Shown one piece after another: positions 1 through 8,479 of a DNA stretch of 64,000 bases. The stretch lies in contig PBAX01000022.1 of the NCBI GenBank assembly GCA_002716385.1, positions 62,001 to 126,000 of the forward strand, in the 5' to 3' direction. The notes beneath the pieces were generated by a model. The model had not been told where the DNA came from. It made no database searches and worked only from the letters and a program-made list of their open reading frames with translations. Each line of letters starts with the position of its first letter. Position 1 is the stretch's first letter. The translations under genes were made by a program, and so were the position numbers. This DNA comes from Phycisphaerae bacterium. GTDB taxonomy: Bacteria > Planctomycetota > Phycisphaerae > Phycisphaerales > SM1A02.

Positions 1-53
1 GGCTTGATCAGTGAGGTTCTCATGCTCGAATTGTAGGCGAACAGATCCCGAAA

Positions 54-485
54 TCAGCCCTTGGCGGGCTCGTCGCCATGCCCCTCTGAACGCGGCCTCT
101 GGAAGTCTATGTCCGTTGAATCGCCCCAGAGGTTCTCCAGGTCGTAGTAGCGACGCCTTCCCGGCTCGAAAAGGTGGACGACAAGATCGACGAAATCGAC
201 CACGATCCATGTATCAAGGGAATCCCCCGTCACACGAAATCGTTGATAGCCCGCCTCCTCGGCCAACTCCTCCATGTCCTCGGCCACCGAACGCATCTGA
301 CGGTCACTGGTGCCCGAAGCCACGAGGATGAAATCGCAGATCTGACTCAGTCCACGTACATCGAGCAGACGGACATCCTCGCAGTGGAGATCCACCGCCA
401 GCCGGGCCGCCTGCCGGGCGAACTCGATGGACGAGTTCCCGTTAGCGGCCTCGCTACCAGCCGAGCCTGCCTGAACTGGATCCAT
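54..485 (-). CDS. rsfS: Ribosome silencing factor RsfS
   Basis: RsfS (RsfA/Iojap family) binds ribosomal protein L14 on the large subunit and blocks subunit joining when nutrients are short. The 143-residue protein has the family pattern: an N-terminal helix (FARQAARLAVDLHCEDVRLLDV), the core G-L-S-Q-I-C-D-F-I-L-V-A-S-G-T-S-D-R-Q segment at about residues 45-63, and the closing W-I-V-V-D-F-x-D-L-V-V-H-L-F block followed by R-x-Y-Y-D-L-E-N-L-W. An acidic or polar tail of about 20 residues follows the domain. The ATG lies 3 bp after the hppA stop, so the two are probably co-transcribed. Identity is clear from these motifs; the start is the ATG nearest the upstream gene. Confidence 0.93.
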   Translation of the reverse strand: MDPVQAGSAGSEAANGNSSIEFARQAARLAVDLHCEDVRLLDVRGLSQICDFILVASGTSDRQMRSVAEDMEELAEEAGYQRFRVTGDSLDTWIVVDFVDLVVHLFEPGRRRYYDLENLWGDSTDIDFQRPRSEGHGDEPAKG

Positions 486-488
486 GGA

Positions 489-3134
489 TCAGCCGAGCCC
501 CAGTGCTGCCTGAACAGTCGGTCCGAAGTAGACCACCAGACCAGCGAACACGACTGAAACAACCGCGATGAGCTTGATCAGGATGTTCAACGAAGGGCCG
601 GACGTGTCCTTGAAGGGATCGCCGACCGTATCACCGGTGACGGATGCCTTGTGGGAATCCGAACCCTTGCCGCCATGGTGTCCTGCTTCGATGTACTTCT
701 TGGCATTGTCCCAGGCACCACCCGCATTGGCCATGTAGATGGCCAGCGCGAAGCCACTGGTCAAACCGCCGACAAGCAATCCCATGACGCCACCGACACC
801 GAGGATGAGACCCACGATGATCGGGGTGACGATCGCCAGGATCGATGGAATGACCATCTCACGCTGTGCACCGGCCGTCGAGATCGAAACGCATTCCTGA
901 TAATCGGGATAGGACACGCCATTGACTTCGACGCTGGTGGGCCACTTCATCGGATCGGCGACATCCGCGTCGTTCATGCCGTCTGACTTGAACTTGTCAC
1001 GCATGATCCCGAACTGTCGTCGACATTCGTTCATCATGCGATAGGCTGCTCGGCCCACGGCGTTCATGGTCATCGCACAGAAGACGAATGCCAGCATGAC
1101 GCCCAGGAAGAGACCACCGAGAACCCTCGGGTTCATGATCGAGATGTCGTAGAAGGCGGCCAACTGCTTCAATGTCGTGAGATCGGCAGGCACCATGTCG
1201 AATGTGAAGGTCTTGCCTTCGACAGTGGCTTCGAGATCATAGGTGCCACCAAGACTGTCCCAGTCGCCGGTCGCCTTGATGTCGGAACCGATCGGGCAGA
1301 CGTTGCCGACACCGGTGACGACTGAGCGGGATGCGAGCATCAATGCGCCACCTGCCGTCAGGTTCCCATTGACCTCGCCGACTACACGGAACTCGCCCTG
1401 CCCCATGTTCCGCAGATGGAACTCGACGGTCTCGCCGTCTGCAGGACGATTGTTCTTGAATGTCATGACCGAACTGGCGTCGTAGTCGGTACCGCCGACT
1501 TCCGCGATCGGAGTCGCCCACTGGGGAACGGAATGCTTCTTAACGAGCGCCACATTCACGACGATCGCATAGGCGGCGAGCAGGGCCATGGCTGTCAGGG
1601 CCGCGGAACCGATGGCGAAGCCCTTGCCAGTAGCCGCAGTCGTGTTGCCCAAGGAGTCCAGCATGTCGGTTCGTTCACGAACGAACGGTGGCTGGCCGGT
1701 CATTTCAGCATTGCCACCGGCGTTGTCGGCAATCGGACCATATGCGTCCGTAGCCAGCGTGATACCCAGTGTGCTGAGCATGCCGACCGCAGCAATACCC
1801 ACACCGTAGAGACCGAGCAGGAAGTTCTCGTTGCCACCACTGAACCCGAAGGCCAGAAGGATGGCGGCAACGATGACGACCAGTGGCGCCCATGTGGACT
1901 TCATGCCTTCAGCGATGCCGGCGATGATGACCGTGGCGTGCCCGGTCTGGGTCTGCTCGGCAATCCGCTGGGTCGGGGCATGTTCATACGAGGTGTAGTA
2001 TTCGGTCGCGAATGCGATGATGAGTCCCGCGGACAATCCTGTGACGATTGCCAGGGTCGGCTGCCACCATGCGTAGTAGGCGGCGACATCCGGGTCCTTC
2101 AGCAAAAGCCAGAACAGGACACCTGATCCGATGGCTACCAGAGCTGAAGCGAACCAGACACCCATGTGCAGACCCTTGAGCAGCTGGCTGAATGAAGCGC
2201 CTTCCTTCGCACGAACGACGAAGACACCCATGAGGGAGCAGATGATGCCGAGTCCGGCCAGTGCCATTGGAGCGGAGGCCAGGATGTAGGCCATCTTCTC
2301 GGTCATTTCACCGAATGCACCCGACAACGCCGCCGTGGCACCAAGTGCCATGGAAGCCAGAATCGAACCATAGTAGGACTCGTACAGGTCGGCACCCATG
2401 CCGGCAACATCACCGACGTTGTCACCGACGTTGTCAGCGATAGCGGCGGGGTTGCGAGGATCATCCTCCGGAATGCCCGCTTCGACCTTGCCGACCAGGT
2501 CGGCACCGACGTCGGCGGCCTTGGTGTAGATACCACCACCGACTCGGGCGAACAGTGCCTGAGTCGAGGCGCCCATGCCGTAGGTGAGCATGATCGCGGT
2601 GATCTCCTCGAGACCGCTGTTGGGAATCAGCTGGTTCCAGAGGAAGTACCAGACGCTGACATCCAGAAGAGCGAATCCAACGACGACGAGTCCCATGACG
2701 GCACCCGATCGGAATGCGACCGTGAGGCCATCATTCAGGGATTGCTTGGCGGCCCAGGTGGTTCGAGCGGAGGCATTGGTCGCCATCTTCATGCCGAACC
2801 AACCGCACAGACCAGAGAACAGACCGGCAATTGGAACACCTGCAGCGGTCCAAAGAGGCTGGATGTTCAGAACACCCAGGATGGCGAGAATGGCCACGAG
2901 AACGATGAAGACGAAGAACACGACCTTGTACTGGCGAACCAGATAGGCCATTGCTCCCTTTCGCACCGCTTCAGCGATGTGAATCATGTTCTCTTCACCT
3001 TCAGAGCGAGCCATTACGCTCCTGCTGAAGACGAACGCCGACAAAAGAGCCAGGACAGCTCCAATGGGTGCGAGGAACCACACCCATGCGTTGTCCACTA
3101 CTGGTTGAAAATCAGCAAGCATCATTCCGCTCAC
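489..3134 (-). CDS. hppA: K+-stimulated membrane pyrophosphatase (H+ or Na+ pump) with an extra loop domain
   Basis: Integral membrane pump that couples pyrophosphate hydrolysis to H+ or Na+ export. At 881 residues it is clearly longer than the usual 670-770. Family hallmarks are present: the acidic pyrophosphate site [11 protein letters not shown] (residues 208-218), the second acidic motif [12 protein letters not shown] (234-245), the gate D-L-Y-E-S (249-253), [13 protein letters not shown] (463-475) and the C-terminal [12 protein letters not shown] and [15 protein letters not shown] blocks. [10 protein letters not shown] (496-505) has Ala after GNTT and Gly three residues later, the signature of K+-dependent enzymes, where K+-independent ones carry Lys and Thr. 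Residues about 528-658 are an additional beta-rich segment not usual in the family. The start is GTG, with GAGGAG nine bases upstream. The transported ion cannot be decided from the sequence alone. Confidence 0.95.
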   Translation of the reverse strand: MSGMMLADFQPVVDNAWVWFLAPIGAVLALLSAFVFSRSVMARSEGEENMIHIAEAVRKGAMAYLVRQYKVVFFVFIVLVAILAILGVLNIQPLWTAAGVPIAGLFSGLCGWFGMKMATNASARTTWAAKQSLNDGLTVAFRSGAVMGLVVVGFALLDVSVWYFLWNQLIPNSGLEEITAIMLTYGMGASTQALFARVGGGIYTKAADVGADLVGKVEAGIPEDDPRNPAAIADNVGDNVGDVAGMGADLYESYYGSILASMALGATAALSGAFGEMTEKMAYILASAPMALAGLGIICSLMGVFVVRAKEGASFSQLLKGLHMGVWFASALVAIGSGVLFWLLLKDPDVAAYYAWWQPTLAIVTGLSAGLIIAFATEYYTSYEHAPTQRIAEQTQTGHATVIIAGIAEGMKSTWAPLVVIVAAILLAFGFSGGNENFLLGLYGVGIAAVGMLSTLGITLATDAYGPIADNAGGNAEMTGQPPFVRERTDMLDSLGNTTAATGKGFAIGSAALTAMALLAAYAIVVNVALVKKHSVPQWATPIAEVGGTDYDASSVMTFKNNRPADGETVEFHLRNMGQGEFRVVGEVNGNLTAGGALMLASRSVVTGVGNVCPIGSDIKATGDWDSLGGTYDLEATVEGKTFTFDMVPADLTTLKQLAAFYDISIMNPRVLGGLFLGVMLAFVFCAMTMNAVGRAAYRMMNECRRQFGIMRDKFKSDGMNDADVADPMKWPTSVEVNGVSYPDYQECVSISTAGAQREMVIPSILAIVTPIIVGLILGVGGVMGLLVGGLTSGFALAIYMANAGGAWDNAKKYIEAGHHGGKGSDSHKASVTGDTVGDPFKDTSGPSLNILIKLIAVVSVVFAGLVVYFGPTVQAALGLG

Positions 3135-3269
3135 GCCTACAACTCCTCATGTAGATACCGCGCTCCTAACTCAACGACGCGGTGCACGACCAGCTTGGTT
3201 CGTGTCATCTGCAGGTACGAAACCGTTAAATCAATAGACAAAGTAAAGTAAAGGACGACAGGAGAGCCG

Positions 3270-3533
3270 CTAACCGCGACTCTTCCGAGGCCCGCCCCCA
3301 CTGCGACCGCCAGGGCCAGCATTCTGACTGCCTCGCATAGGAGGTCCAGCCTGAAGGCGTGCGATTCTGGCTATAGATTTGCGAAGCGCCCGACGACGTC
3401 TCTCCGACGGCTTCTCGAAGTACTGACGTCGCTTGACATCCTTCGTGAGACCCTCTTTTTCGCAGAGCTTCTTGAATCGACGGAGCATCTGATTGACAGA
3501 TTCACCGTGACGAGATTTGATCCGAATGGCCAT
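3270..3533 (-). CDS. rpsU: 30S ribosomal protein S21
   Basis: Small-subunit protein near the anti-Shine-Dalgarno end of 16S rRNA. The conserved core is visible: V-N-Q-M-L-R-R-F-K-K-L-C-E-K-E-G-L at residues 13-29, then the R-R-Q-Y-F-E-K-P-S-E-R-R-R-R basic stretch. The protein has 87 residues against about 60-70 in many bacteria; the excess is a Gly/Pro/Arg-rich tail after residue 65. It lies upstream of hppA on the same strand with a 135-bp gap. Only a weak purine-rich stretch precedes the ATG. Confidence 0.95.
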   Translation of the reverse strand: MAIRIKSRHGESVNQMLRRFKKLCEKEGLTKDVKRRQYFEKPSERRRRALRKSIARIARLQAGPPMRGSQNAGPGGRSGGGPRKSRG

Positions 3534-3679
3534 ATGTGTCGTTTCTCGCAGTCAACCCTTGTGGGGGGGAAAGCCGATTATTAGAACCGATCCGGACCTT
3601 CTCGGCAAGGGTTTATCTCCGGAGGAGCCTCTTCAGTCGTTAGATTGATCTGGTTCATTCAGATACTGGAAATCGGGCA

Positions 3680-4498
3680 ATGAGGCTCCTAATCGACACA
3701 TTCAACGTGCTTCACGTCACTGGAGTGCTTCCACCGGGCCTGGCAGGCCCTGGAGTGGCGGGATTAGCGGCCCTCATTCAAGGCAGCCGTTGGTCTGAAA
3801 CCCCCGTAGCACTCATATGTGATGGCATGCCCCCCCCAGAGGGGCCTCCAAGGCTTCCAGCTGGGATTCGAACCATTTATTCAAAGACGGTGGAAGCCGA
3901 TGACATTCTGGAGCGTCTGATCGCCGACTCCACCGCTCCCACCCGTCTTCTGGTGGTCTCCTCAGATCGCAGAGTCCGTAGAGCTGCCAAAAAAAGGGGT
4001 GCCAAGGATCTCGAAGCGGAACAATTTCTCAGATTGCTTCTGGAGGACCGAGACCGGGCCCGACATGAGGCAGGAAATCCCCACCGACCAGCCAACCTTA
4101 GGCCTGGAGAAATCGAGTCATGGAAGACTGAATTTCAGATCGAAGAGGACGGACTGGAGCTGCCCGAGTTGGACCTTCCGGAAGAACTGCTGGAATCACT
4201 GCGAGCAATGGATCCCCCCACTGAGCCGGTTAACCCGAAACCATCCGCTTCAAATAGGAAAATCGATCCGGCAATCCTGATCCCCGAGGACATTCTCAGA
4301 GAAGCACAGGAACTGCTTGGTGAGCGGATACCTGAACAGGAAATGCAAACTCCACCAGTAGACGAGACGAAGGCCCGTCCAAGCTCGCCAACGCCCACTA
4401 CCCAGAAACCCGAGAGTGGATCGGATGTCCCCGCCTCCCTGATCGAGGAGGCGGAGGCCATGCTCCGCAAGTGGCTCGAACAAGGCGATGAACGCTAG
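3680..4498 (+). CDS. NYN/PIN-like domain protein (YacP family), putative RNase
   Basis: The N-terminal 120 residues match the NYN domain of the YacP/Rae1 group of ribosome-associated or RNA-cutting nucleases. It begins with L-L-I-D-T-F-N-V-L-H, which carries the first catalytic Asp. Later come V-A-L-I-C-D-G, E-A-D-D-I-L-E-R-L-I with paired acidic residues near position 73, and the L-V-V-S-S-D-R-R-V-R-R-A-A strand-helix. This is the order of PIN-fold acidic residues. The remaining 150 residues are acidic, proline-rich and probably mostly disordered, ending in a short helix. It diverges from rpsU across a 146-bp gap, and its TAG stop shares a CTAG palindrome with the stop of pdxH. Nuclease activity is inferred from the fold motifs only. 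Confidence 0.75.
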   Translation: MRLLIDTFNVLHVTGVLPPGLAGPGVAGLAALIQGSRWSETPVALICDGMPPPEGPPRLPAGIRTIYSKTVEADDILERLIADSTAPTRLLVVSSDRRVRRAAKKRGAKDLEAEQFLRLLLEDRDRARHEAGNPHRPANLRPGEIESWKTEFQIEEDGLELPELDLPEELLESLRAMDPPTEPVNPKPSASNRKIDPAILIPEDILREAQELLGERIPEQEMQTPPVDETKARPSSPTPTTQKPESGSDVPASLIEEAEAMLRKWLEQGDER

Positions 4499-5094
4499 GG
4501 CCAGAGTCGCTGGGTGCTCCACGATCCATCATCAAGAAGCTCGTAGACGACCCGATCATGCACCCTGCTTTCACCACCCTGCCAGAACTCGATCTTCTGA
4601 GGTATCACTCGATAGCCCAACCAATGGGGCGGACGCGGAACATCCTCTCCTTCGAAGCGTTTCTCGACTTCCTTGATGCCGGCATCCAGCATGGCACGAT
4701 CGACACAGGGGCGTGATTGACTGCTCGCCCAAGCACCTATTCGACTGCCTCTTGGTCTGGAGGCGAAGTAGGCGTCCGCCTCCTCGCTGCTGACATGTTC
4801 GACCTTGCCTTCGATTCGAATCTGCCGTTCCAGTTCATCCCAGAAGAAGAGAAGCGACGCCTTGGATGTCGCCTCCAGCTCACGACCCTTTCTGCTCTCA
4901 CTGTTGGTGTAGAACACCGGGCCTCGATGATCGAAGCCCTTCAACAGCACCATACGACAGGAGGGCTGTCCATCCCTGCCGACCGTCGACAATGCCATCG
5001 CGTTCGGATTCGGAACCGTGCAGCGATCGCGAGCCTCATCAAACCATGACTGGCAGGCAAGAATCGGATCGCTTGGGGGTGAGTCGAATTGCAT
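4495..5094 (-). CDS. pdxH: Pyridoxamine 5'-phosphate oxidase
   Basis: FMN-dependent oxidase making pyridoxal 5'-phosphate from the pyridoxine or pyridoxamine phosphates. The 199-residue protein carries the FMN-site block from N-A-M-A-L-S-T-V-G-R-D-G-Q-P-S-C-R-M-V-L-L-K-G, then F-Y-T-N-S-E-S-R-K-G-R-E-L, L-L-F-F-W-D-E-L-E-R-Q-I-R-I-E-G, the S-R-P-R-G-S-R-I-G-A-W-A-S-S-Q-S block and the C-terminal R-P-P-H-W-L-G-Y-R-V-I-P, all in the usual order. Length fits the family. It lies 14 bp downstream of purE on the same strand, so the two are probably co-transcribed. Confidence 0.95.
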   Translation of the reverse strand: MQFDSPPSDPILACQSWFDEARDRCTVPNPNAMALSTVGRDGQPSCRMVLLKGFDHRGPVFYTNSESRKGRELEATSKASLLFFWDELERQIRIEGKVEHVSSEEADAYFASRPRGSRIGAWASSQSRPCVDRAMLDAGIKEVEKRFEGEDVPRPPHWLGYRVIPQKIEFWQGGESRVHDRVVYELLDDGSWSTQRLWP

Positions 5095-5108
5095 CGAGTC
5101 GCTCTTGT

Positions 5109-5636
5109 TTATTTCGCGGGATGGCCGGGTGCACCGGGAAGTTCGAATGTCGCGGCTGACTGTGTTGAACGATAGGCCAGCAGTCGCTCCCTGACTTCCG
5201 AATCGGAAAGTGCAATGATCTGGGTTGCCAGAATCGCTGCGTTGATGGCACCTGCCCCGCCGACCGCGAGCGTGCCCACCGGAATCCCCTTGGGCATCTG
5301 GGCCATCGAAAGCAGTGAATCAAGTCCTTCAGTCGACCAGGCCTTCATCGGACAACCCAGGATGGGAAGATGGGTCAACGCAGCTGCCACGCCGGCGAGA
5401 TGCGCCGCGCCGCCGGCCGCACATATCAAGACCTGAAGTCCACGGTCTTCCGCGGTCGAGCAATAGTCTTCGAGCCTTCGAGGAGCGCGATGAGCAGAGA
5501 TCACATTGCACTCATGGACTATCCCGAGCTTTTCAAGTGTCGCGGATGTCTTCTCCATTACCGGCCAGTCGGAAGCGCTACCCATCAGCACACCAACCCG
5601 GGCCCCTTCAACGGTCACATATTCAGCCATGATCAA
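5109..5636 (-). CDS. purE: N5-carboxyaminoimidazole ribonucleotide mutase
   Basis: Converts N5-CAIR to CAIR in de novo purine synthesis. The class I signature is intact: V-G-V-L-M-G-S-A-S-D-W-P-V-M (residues 14-27), V-I-S-A-H-R-A-P-R-R (43-52) with the catalytic His, and A-A-G-G-A-A-H-L-A-G-V (72-82). Length of 175 is close to normal. No purK is adjacent, so the carboxylase partner must lie elsewhere. The first two possible starts (MIM) are two codons apart and cannot be separated. The 143 bp upstream contains a perfect 20-bp palindrome shared with the tRNA-Gln promoter region. Confidence 0.95.
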   Translation of the reverse strand: MIMAEYVTVEGARVGVLMGSASDWPVMEKTSATLEKLGIVHECNVISAHRAPRRLEDYCSTAEDRGLQVLICAAGGAAHLAGVAAALTHLPILGCPMKAWSTEGLDSLLSMAQMPKGIPVGTLAVGGAGAINAAILATQIIALSDSEVRERLLAYRSTQSAATFELPGAPGHPAK

Positions 5637-5740
5637 GGCTCCTCTCGTTTTCTGCTGGAGATCCTAGTCGAAGAAAAGGGTCCCTACAGCCCAGGGAGCC
5701 ACAGGACATCCGGTCCAGTTCTCGATACACTGTCCGATGC

Positions 5741-5760
5741 GATGCGACCCCGGTCGCATC
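5741..5760. promoter_or_regulatory. Perfect 20-bp inverted repeat between purE and tRNA-Gln
   Basis: GATGCGACC and GGTCGCATC are exact reverse complements separated by two bases. The element lies 105 bp upstream of the purE start and 20 bp before the first base of the tRNA. A two-base loop is too tight for the full stem, so the repeat is either a DNA operator or an 8-bp hairpin with a four-base loop. It has no following T-run, so it is unlikely to be a terminator. Function is unknown. Confidence 0.45.
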
Positions 5761-5779
5761 CAGCAGACAATTCGCCCTA

Positions 5780-5850
5780 TGGGGATTGGTGTAACGGTAG
5801 CACGGTTGACTCTGAATCAATTAGTCAAGGTTCGAATCCTTGATCCCCAG
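5780..5850 (+). tRNA. tRNA-Gln (anticodon CTG)
   Basis: A 71-nt cloverleaf folds fully. The acceptor stem TGGGGAT/ATCCCCA has seven pairs with discriminator G. The D arm is GTGTAACGGTAGCAC, the anticodon stem GTTGA/TCAAT encloses the loop CTCTGAA (anticodon CTG, reading CAG codons), and the T arm is CAAGG-TTCGAAT-CCTTG. The 3' CCA is not encoded. A terminator starts six bases downstream, so this is a single-gene transcript. No second tRNA-Gln is present in the window. Confidence 0.97.
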
Positions 5851-5856
5851 TTAAAA

Positions 5857-5893
5857 GCCCCCTTGTGCCCCTGTCACGAGGGGGCTTCGTTTT
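5857..5893 (+). terminator. Rho-independent terminator of tRNA-Gln
   Basis: An 11-bp stem, GCCCCCTTGTG (5857-5867) with CACGAGGGGGC (5875-5885), has one G-T wobble and a 7-base loop. It is followed by TTCGTTTT. It starts six bases after the tRNA. Confidence 0.85.
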
Positions 5894-5906
5894 CATCCAG
5901 ACTGTC

Positions 5907-5942
5907 AAGAAAACAGGCCTCGCAACATGATTGCGAGGCCTG
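5907..5942 (-). terminator. Rho-independent terminator of the secreted-protein gene
   Basis: A perfect 12-bp stem (5914-5925 with 5931-5942; arm CAGGCCTCGCAA) has a 5-base loop. On the minus strand it is followed by TTTTCTTG. It begins about 30 bp after the stop of the gene at 5972-7678. It faces the tRNA terminator, so the two convergent transcripts are insulated from each other. Confidence 0.88.
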
Positions 5943-5971
5943 TCTCGATTCAAAGGAAACAAATCCGCCGA

Positions 5972-7678
5972 TCAGTTGGCCATGGCAGCCTTGTTCTGCT
6001 TCTTGGCTTCCATCTCGGCTTCCATCTGCATGACCATCTTGGCCATGCCGCCAAGATCCAGACTGATGACACACTGGCCACCCTTCTGCATGGCCGTGCA
6101 GGTCACATCGAGCCCGACGCGATCACCGGACGGTACGCGTGGCGTATCACCCATATCGGCCTTGACGAATGGAATGGACTCCAGAAATTGCATCATGTCC
6201 TTGATACCCGAACGCATGTCCACAGACATGACCATGGTTGGCGTTCCCTGAGCGGTCGATACGAGAGAATCGAGCACATTGGGAGCGCCCTTTTCGTCGG
6301 ACTTGAGAAGACGTTTGGCCTCGCCGAGCAGCTTGCCATTTCGGCCGAACACAGCGATCACATGATCACCCTTGTTGAGGTAACGGATCTGCAGTCCGAC
6401 CTCGCCGCCGAACATGGCATCCACCACAGAATCAAGCTGGGCCATCTCATTTGGTGGAATCATGCCTCCCATGTTCATGGAGTCCATCATCTTCTGCATA
6501 TCCATATGGAGGGTGTAGCCGACGCCTGGATCGATCATCTTGAGATCCTTGACCGTGAACCCCATGTTCGAATCCTGGAGAATAGTCATCATCGACTTCA
6601 CCTGGGACAGGAACGTATCAACGCTCTTGACCTTCATGGACTGCATGCCCCAGAGACCCTTGTCGCTAATGCCGTAGGAGAAGCCCATCGAACTCTTGAT
6701 GTTCCCCAAAATGGCGTCCGCATCTGCATAGATCTTCTTGACCATGTCGGCCATCGCCGGAGGAACCATCGACATGTCGCCGGCTTGATCCATGTTCAGC
6801 ATGGCACGGAGGCATCCGATGCTCATGGCACCTGCCAGAGGTGGGTTCTGAGCCATGACATGGGTGTAATTGCCCAGGTCTGCACTGCCCGTCGCATTCA
6901 TCTTGGCGTCCATGGGGATCCAACGCACGGTGGTATCCATCATGCCGCCATCGAAGTCCATGGCCATGTCCCAGGACTTGAACATGCCCATGAAGGTCTT
7001 GACCTGCTTGGCGGCCTGCTGCGCCTGCTGCATGCTTGCACGCTCGGCAGCTGTCATCTTGCCTTTCTGCTGACCCATTCCACCAGTGGACATGGCGAGC
7101 ATCATCTCGATCACGGGACCGAACTTCTTGACGAAGAGCTCCTGATCGAAGGCGACGCTGATCTGTCCCGCCGGGATGTTCTGCAGAAGTGCTGCATTGG
7201 AGGAAATCGATTCGGCCTTGGGGCCCTGATGAACGATCACCATGCCGCCATCCGTGATGGACTCGACCTTCATTGATGGATCGGTTGTCTCGAGACCGTC
7301 ATGACTGCCCTTGATACCGATCATGGCCGTGACAGCAGGCGTCATGCCCGCAGCCGTTACCGCCAGCATGACTGGCTTGGACATGTCCAACTCGGCCTGC
7401 TTCTTGCCGTCCTTGTACTTGAACATGCTGGATGCCATCATCATCGGCAGCATCTTGGCCTGCATGGCCATCCCGGGATCGACCGTGACTGCGGTCTGCT
7501 CGAGAGAGTCAACCAGCTTGCCCAGAGATGGCACGTATACCAGCAGGAAGGACTCCGCCGGAATGTGCTTCTTGACGTTGTCAGGAATCTGAATCGAACC
7601 CTGAGCTGAAACATTGGACGTGCAAATCCCGATGATGGCGATCATCGCCACGATCAGGGCCTTACGGATGGATGACAT
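5972..7678 (-). CDS. Methionine-rich secreted protein of unknown function
   Basis: A 568-residue exported protein with no recognised domain. The N-terminus is a clear Sec signal peptide: MSSIRK, a hydrophobic run (ALIVAMIAIIGICT) and an A-x-A-like end at VSA-QG. The start is the ATG at 7678 because AAGGAG sits six bases before it; an ATG five codons upstream lies across that same site. The mature protein opens with IPDNVKKHIPAESFLLVYVPS, resembling the openings of planctomycete proteins of the DUF3352 kind; that comparison is from memory and untested. Roughly one residue in ten is Met, with clusters such as M-D-M-Q-K-M-M-D-S-M-N-M-G-G-M. Possible roles include a periplasmic lipid- or metal-associated protein. 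It is a single gene with its own terminator. Confidence 0.7.
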   Translation of the reverse strand: MSSIRKALIVAMIAIIGICTSNVSAQGSIQIPDNVKKHIPAESFLLVYVPSLGKLVDSLEQTAVTVDPGMAMQAKMLPMMMASSMFKYKDGKKQAELDMSKPVMLAVTAAGMTPAVTAMIGIKGSHDGLETTDPSMKVESITDGGMVIVHQGPKAESISSNAALLQNIPAGQISVAFDQELFVKKFGPVIEMMLAMSTGGMGQQKGKMTAAERASMQQAQQAAKQVKTFMGMFKSWDMAMDFDGGMMDTTVRWIPMDAKMNATGSADLGNYTHVMAQNPPLAGAMSIGCLRAMLNMDQAGDMSMVPPAMADMVKKIYADADAILGNIKSSMGFSYGISDKGLWGMQSMKVKSVDTFLSQVKSMMTILQDSNMGFTVKDLKMIDPGVGYTLHMDMQKMMDSMNMGGMIPPNEMAQLDSVVDAMFGGEVGLQIRYLNKGDHVIAVFGRNGKLLGEAKRLLKSDEKGAPNVLDSLVSTAQGTPTMVMSVDMRSGIKDMMQFLESIPFVKADMGDTPRVPSGDRVGLDVTCTAMQKGGQCVISLDLGGMAKMVMQMEAEMEAKKQNKAAMAN

Positions 7679-7857
7679 GATTGGCTCCTTCATATCGCTT
7701 CCCTAGTGATCCCGTTCGAGTGCTACCGGTAGAAGGACCCACTTCCCTCAGACCGATCGACTAGTCTAGCGATAGAACATGGAACTGACCAATCCGTGAG
7801 AGTTGTCCCATTATCGATGGTGATAAAGGGGCTGCTGCGGTTCACTGCGGTTGAATA

Positions 7858-8466
7858 TCAACTCGCATCCGGGTCGTCATCCGGATCCGAATAGGGAATG
7901 GCTTCATTTGCATGATCCATTCCAGCAAGGATCTGTTCATCATGATTAGTTATGTCGTCGGATGTGTTGATCCGCCCATCAGGACCTGGTGAATGAAGAT
8001 CGAACTTCGCTTCATTGTCGGATGGCGCTAGTTCGCTCGGCCACTTGTAGACGATCGGTGCGCCCCAACGATCCTTTACTGGACCGGACAAGTAGGGCCC
8101 CGACCAGTCCGAGAGATCCACATCAACGACGGCAGCCTGATCCCAAAGCACCTCGAGTCCCTCTTCCTTCGTCGGATAGGCGCCCATGCTCGACTTGTAG
8201 CTGTCCAGCGCCTGGGTGACCCGATCGATCTCCGCCCGCTGAAGACTCCTGTTTGCCTGCTCGCCAATCGGCATGAAGTTGACGGATATCACCATCGACA
8301 AAACGGTGACGGTGAGCAGCGAGAACAGGATCTCCGAAGCCGGATAACCCTGTCGAGCAGATGATGGAATGTCGTCCTGAACAGACTGCATCGAGGCATC
8401 GTAGCGAAATAGAGGAAAACAGGAATCTGCCGATAAAGCGTCCTCTGTGGACAAGCCGTGCAGCAT
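7858..8466 (-). CDS. Type II secretion pseudopilin-like protein (GspG family)
   Basis: The C-terminal half matches the major pseudopilin GspG: Y-P-T-K-E-E-G-L-E-V-L, then W-S-G-P-Y-L-S-G-P-V-K-D-R-W-G-A-P-I-V-Y, and F-D-L-H-S-P-G-P-D-G-R-I-N-T-S-D-D-I-T with the calcium-site acidic residues. The N-terminal membrane helix is preceded by R-Q-G-Y-P-A-S-E, which fits a prepilin peptidase site (Gly, then an aromatic residue, Glu at +5), although the usual Phe is Tyr. An unusually long leader of about 40 residues results if the start at 8466 is right; an in-frame ATG at 8391 would shorten it. It lies 13 bp after acs, and no other secretion genes are near, so it is an orphan here. Confidence 0.78.
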   Translation of the reverse strand: MLHGLSTEDALSADSCFPLFRYDASMQSVQDDIPSSARQGYPASEILFSLLTVTVLSMVISVNFMPIGEQANRSLQRAEIDRVTQALDSYKSSMGAYPTKEEGLEVLWDQAAVVDVDLSDWSGPYLSGPVKDRWGAPIVYKWPSELAPSDNEAKFDLHSPGPDGRINTSDDITNHDEQILAGMDHANEAIPYSDPDDDPDAS

Positions 8467-8479
8467 CGAGCAAGGACGG

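Noticed and set aside
1-23. Possible start of another minus-strand gene (an ATG at 23 reading M-R-T-S-L-I-K)
   Set aside because: Only seven codons are in the window and no ribosome binding site precedes them.
5927-7276. Long His-rich open frame on the plus strand
   Set aside because: It is the mirror of the Met-rich secreted gene (Met codons read as His on the other strand), and that gene has a signal peptide, a ribosome binding site and a terminator.
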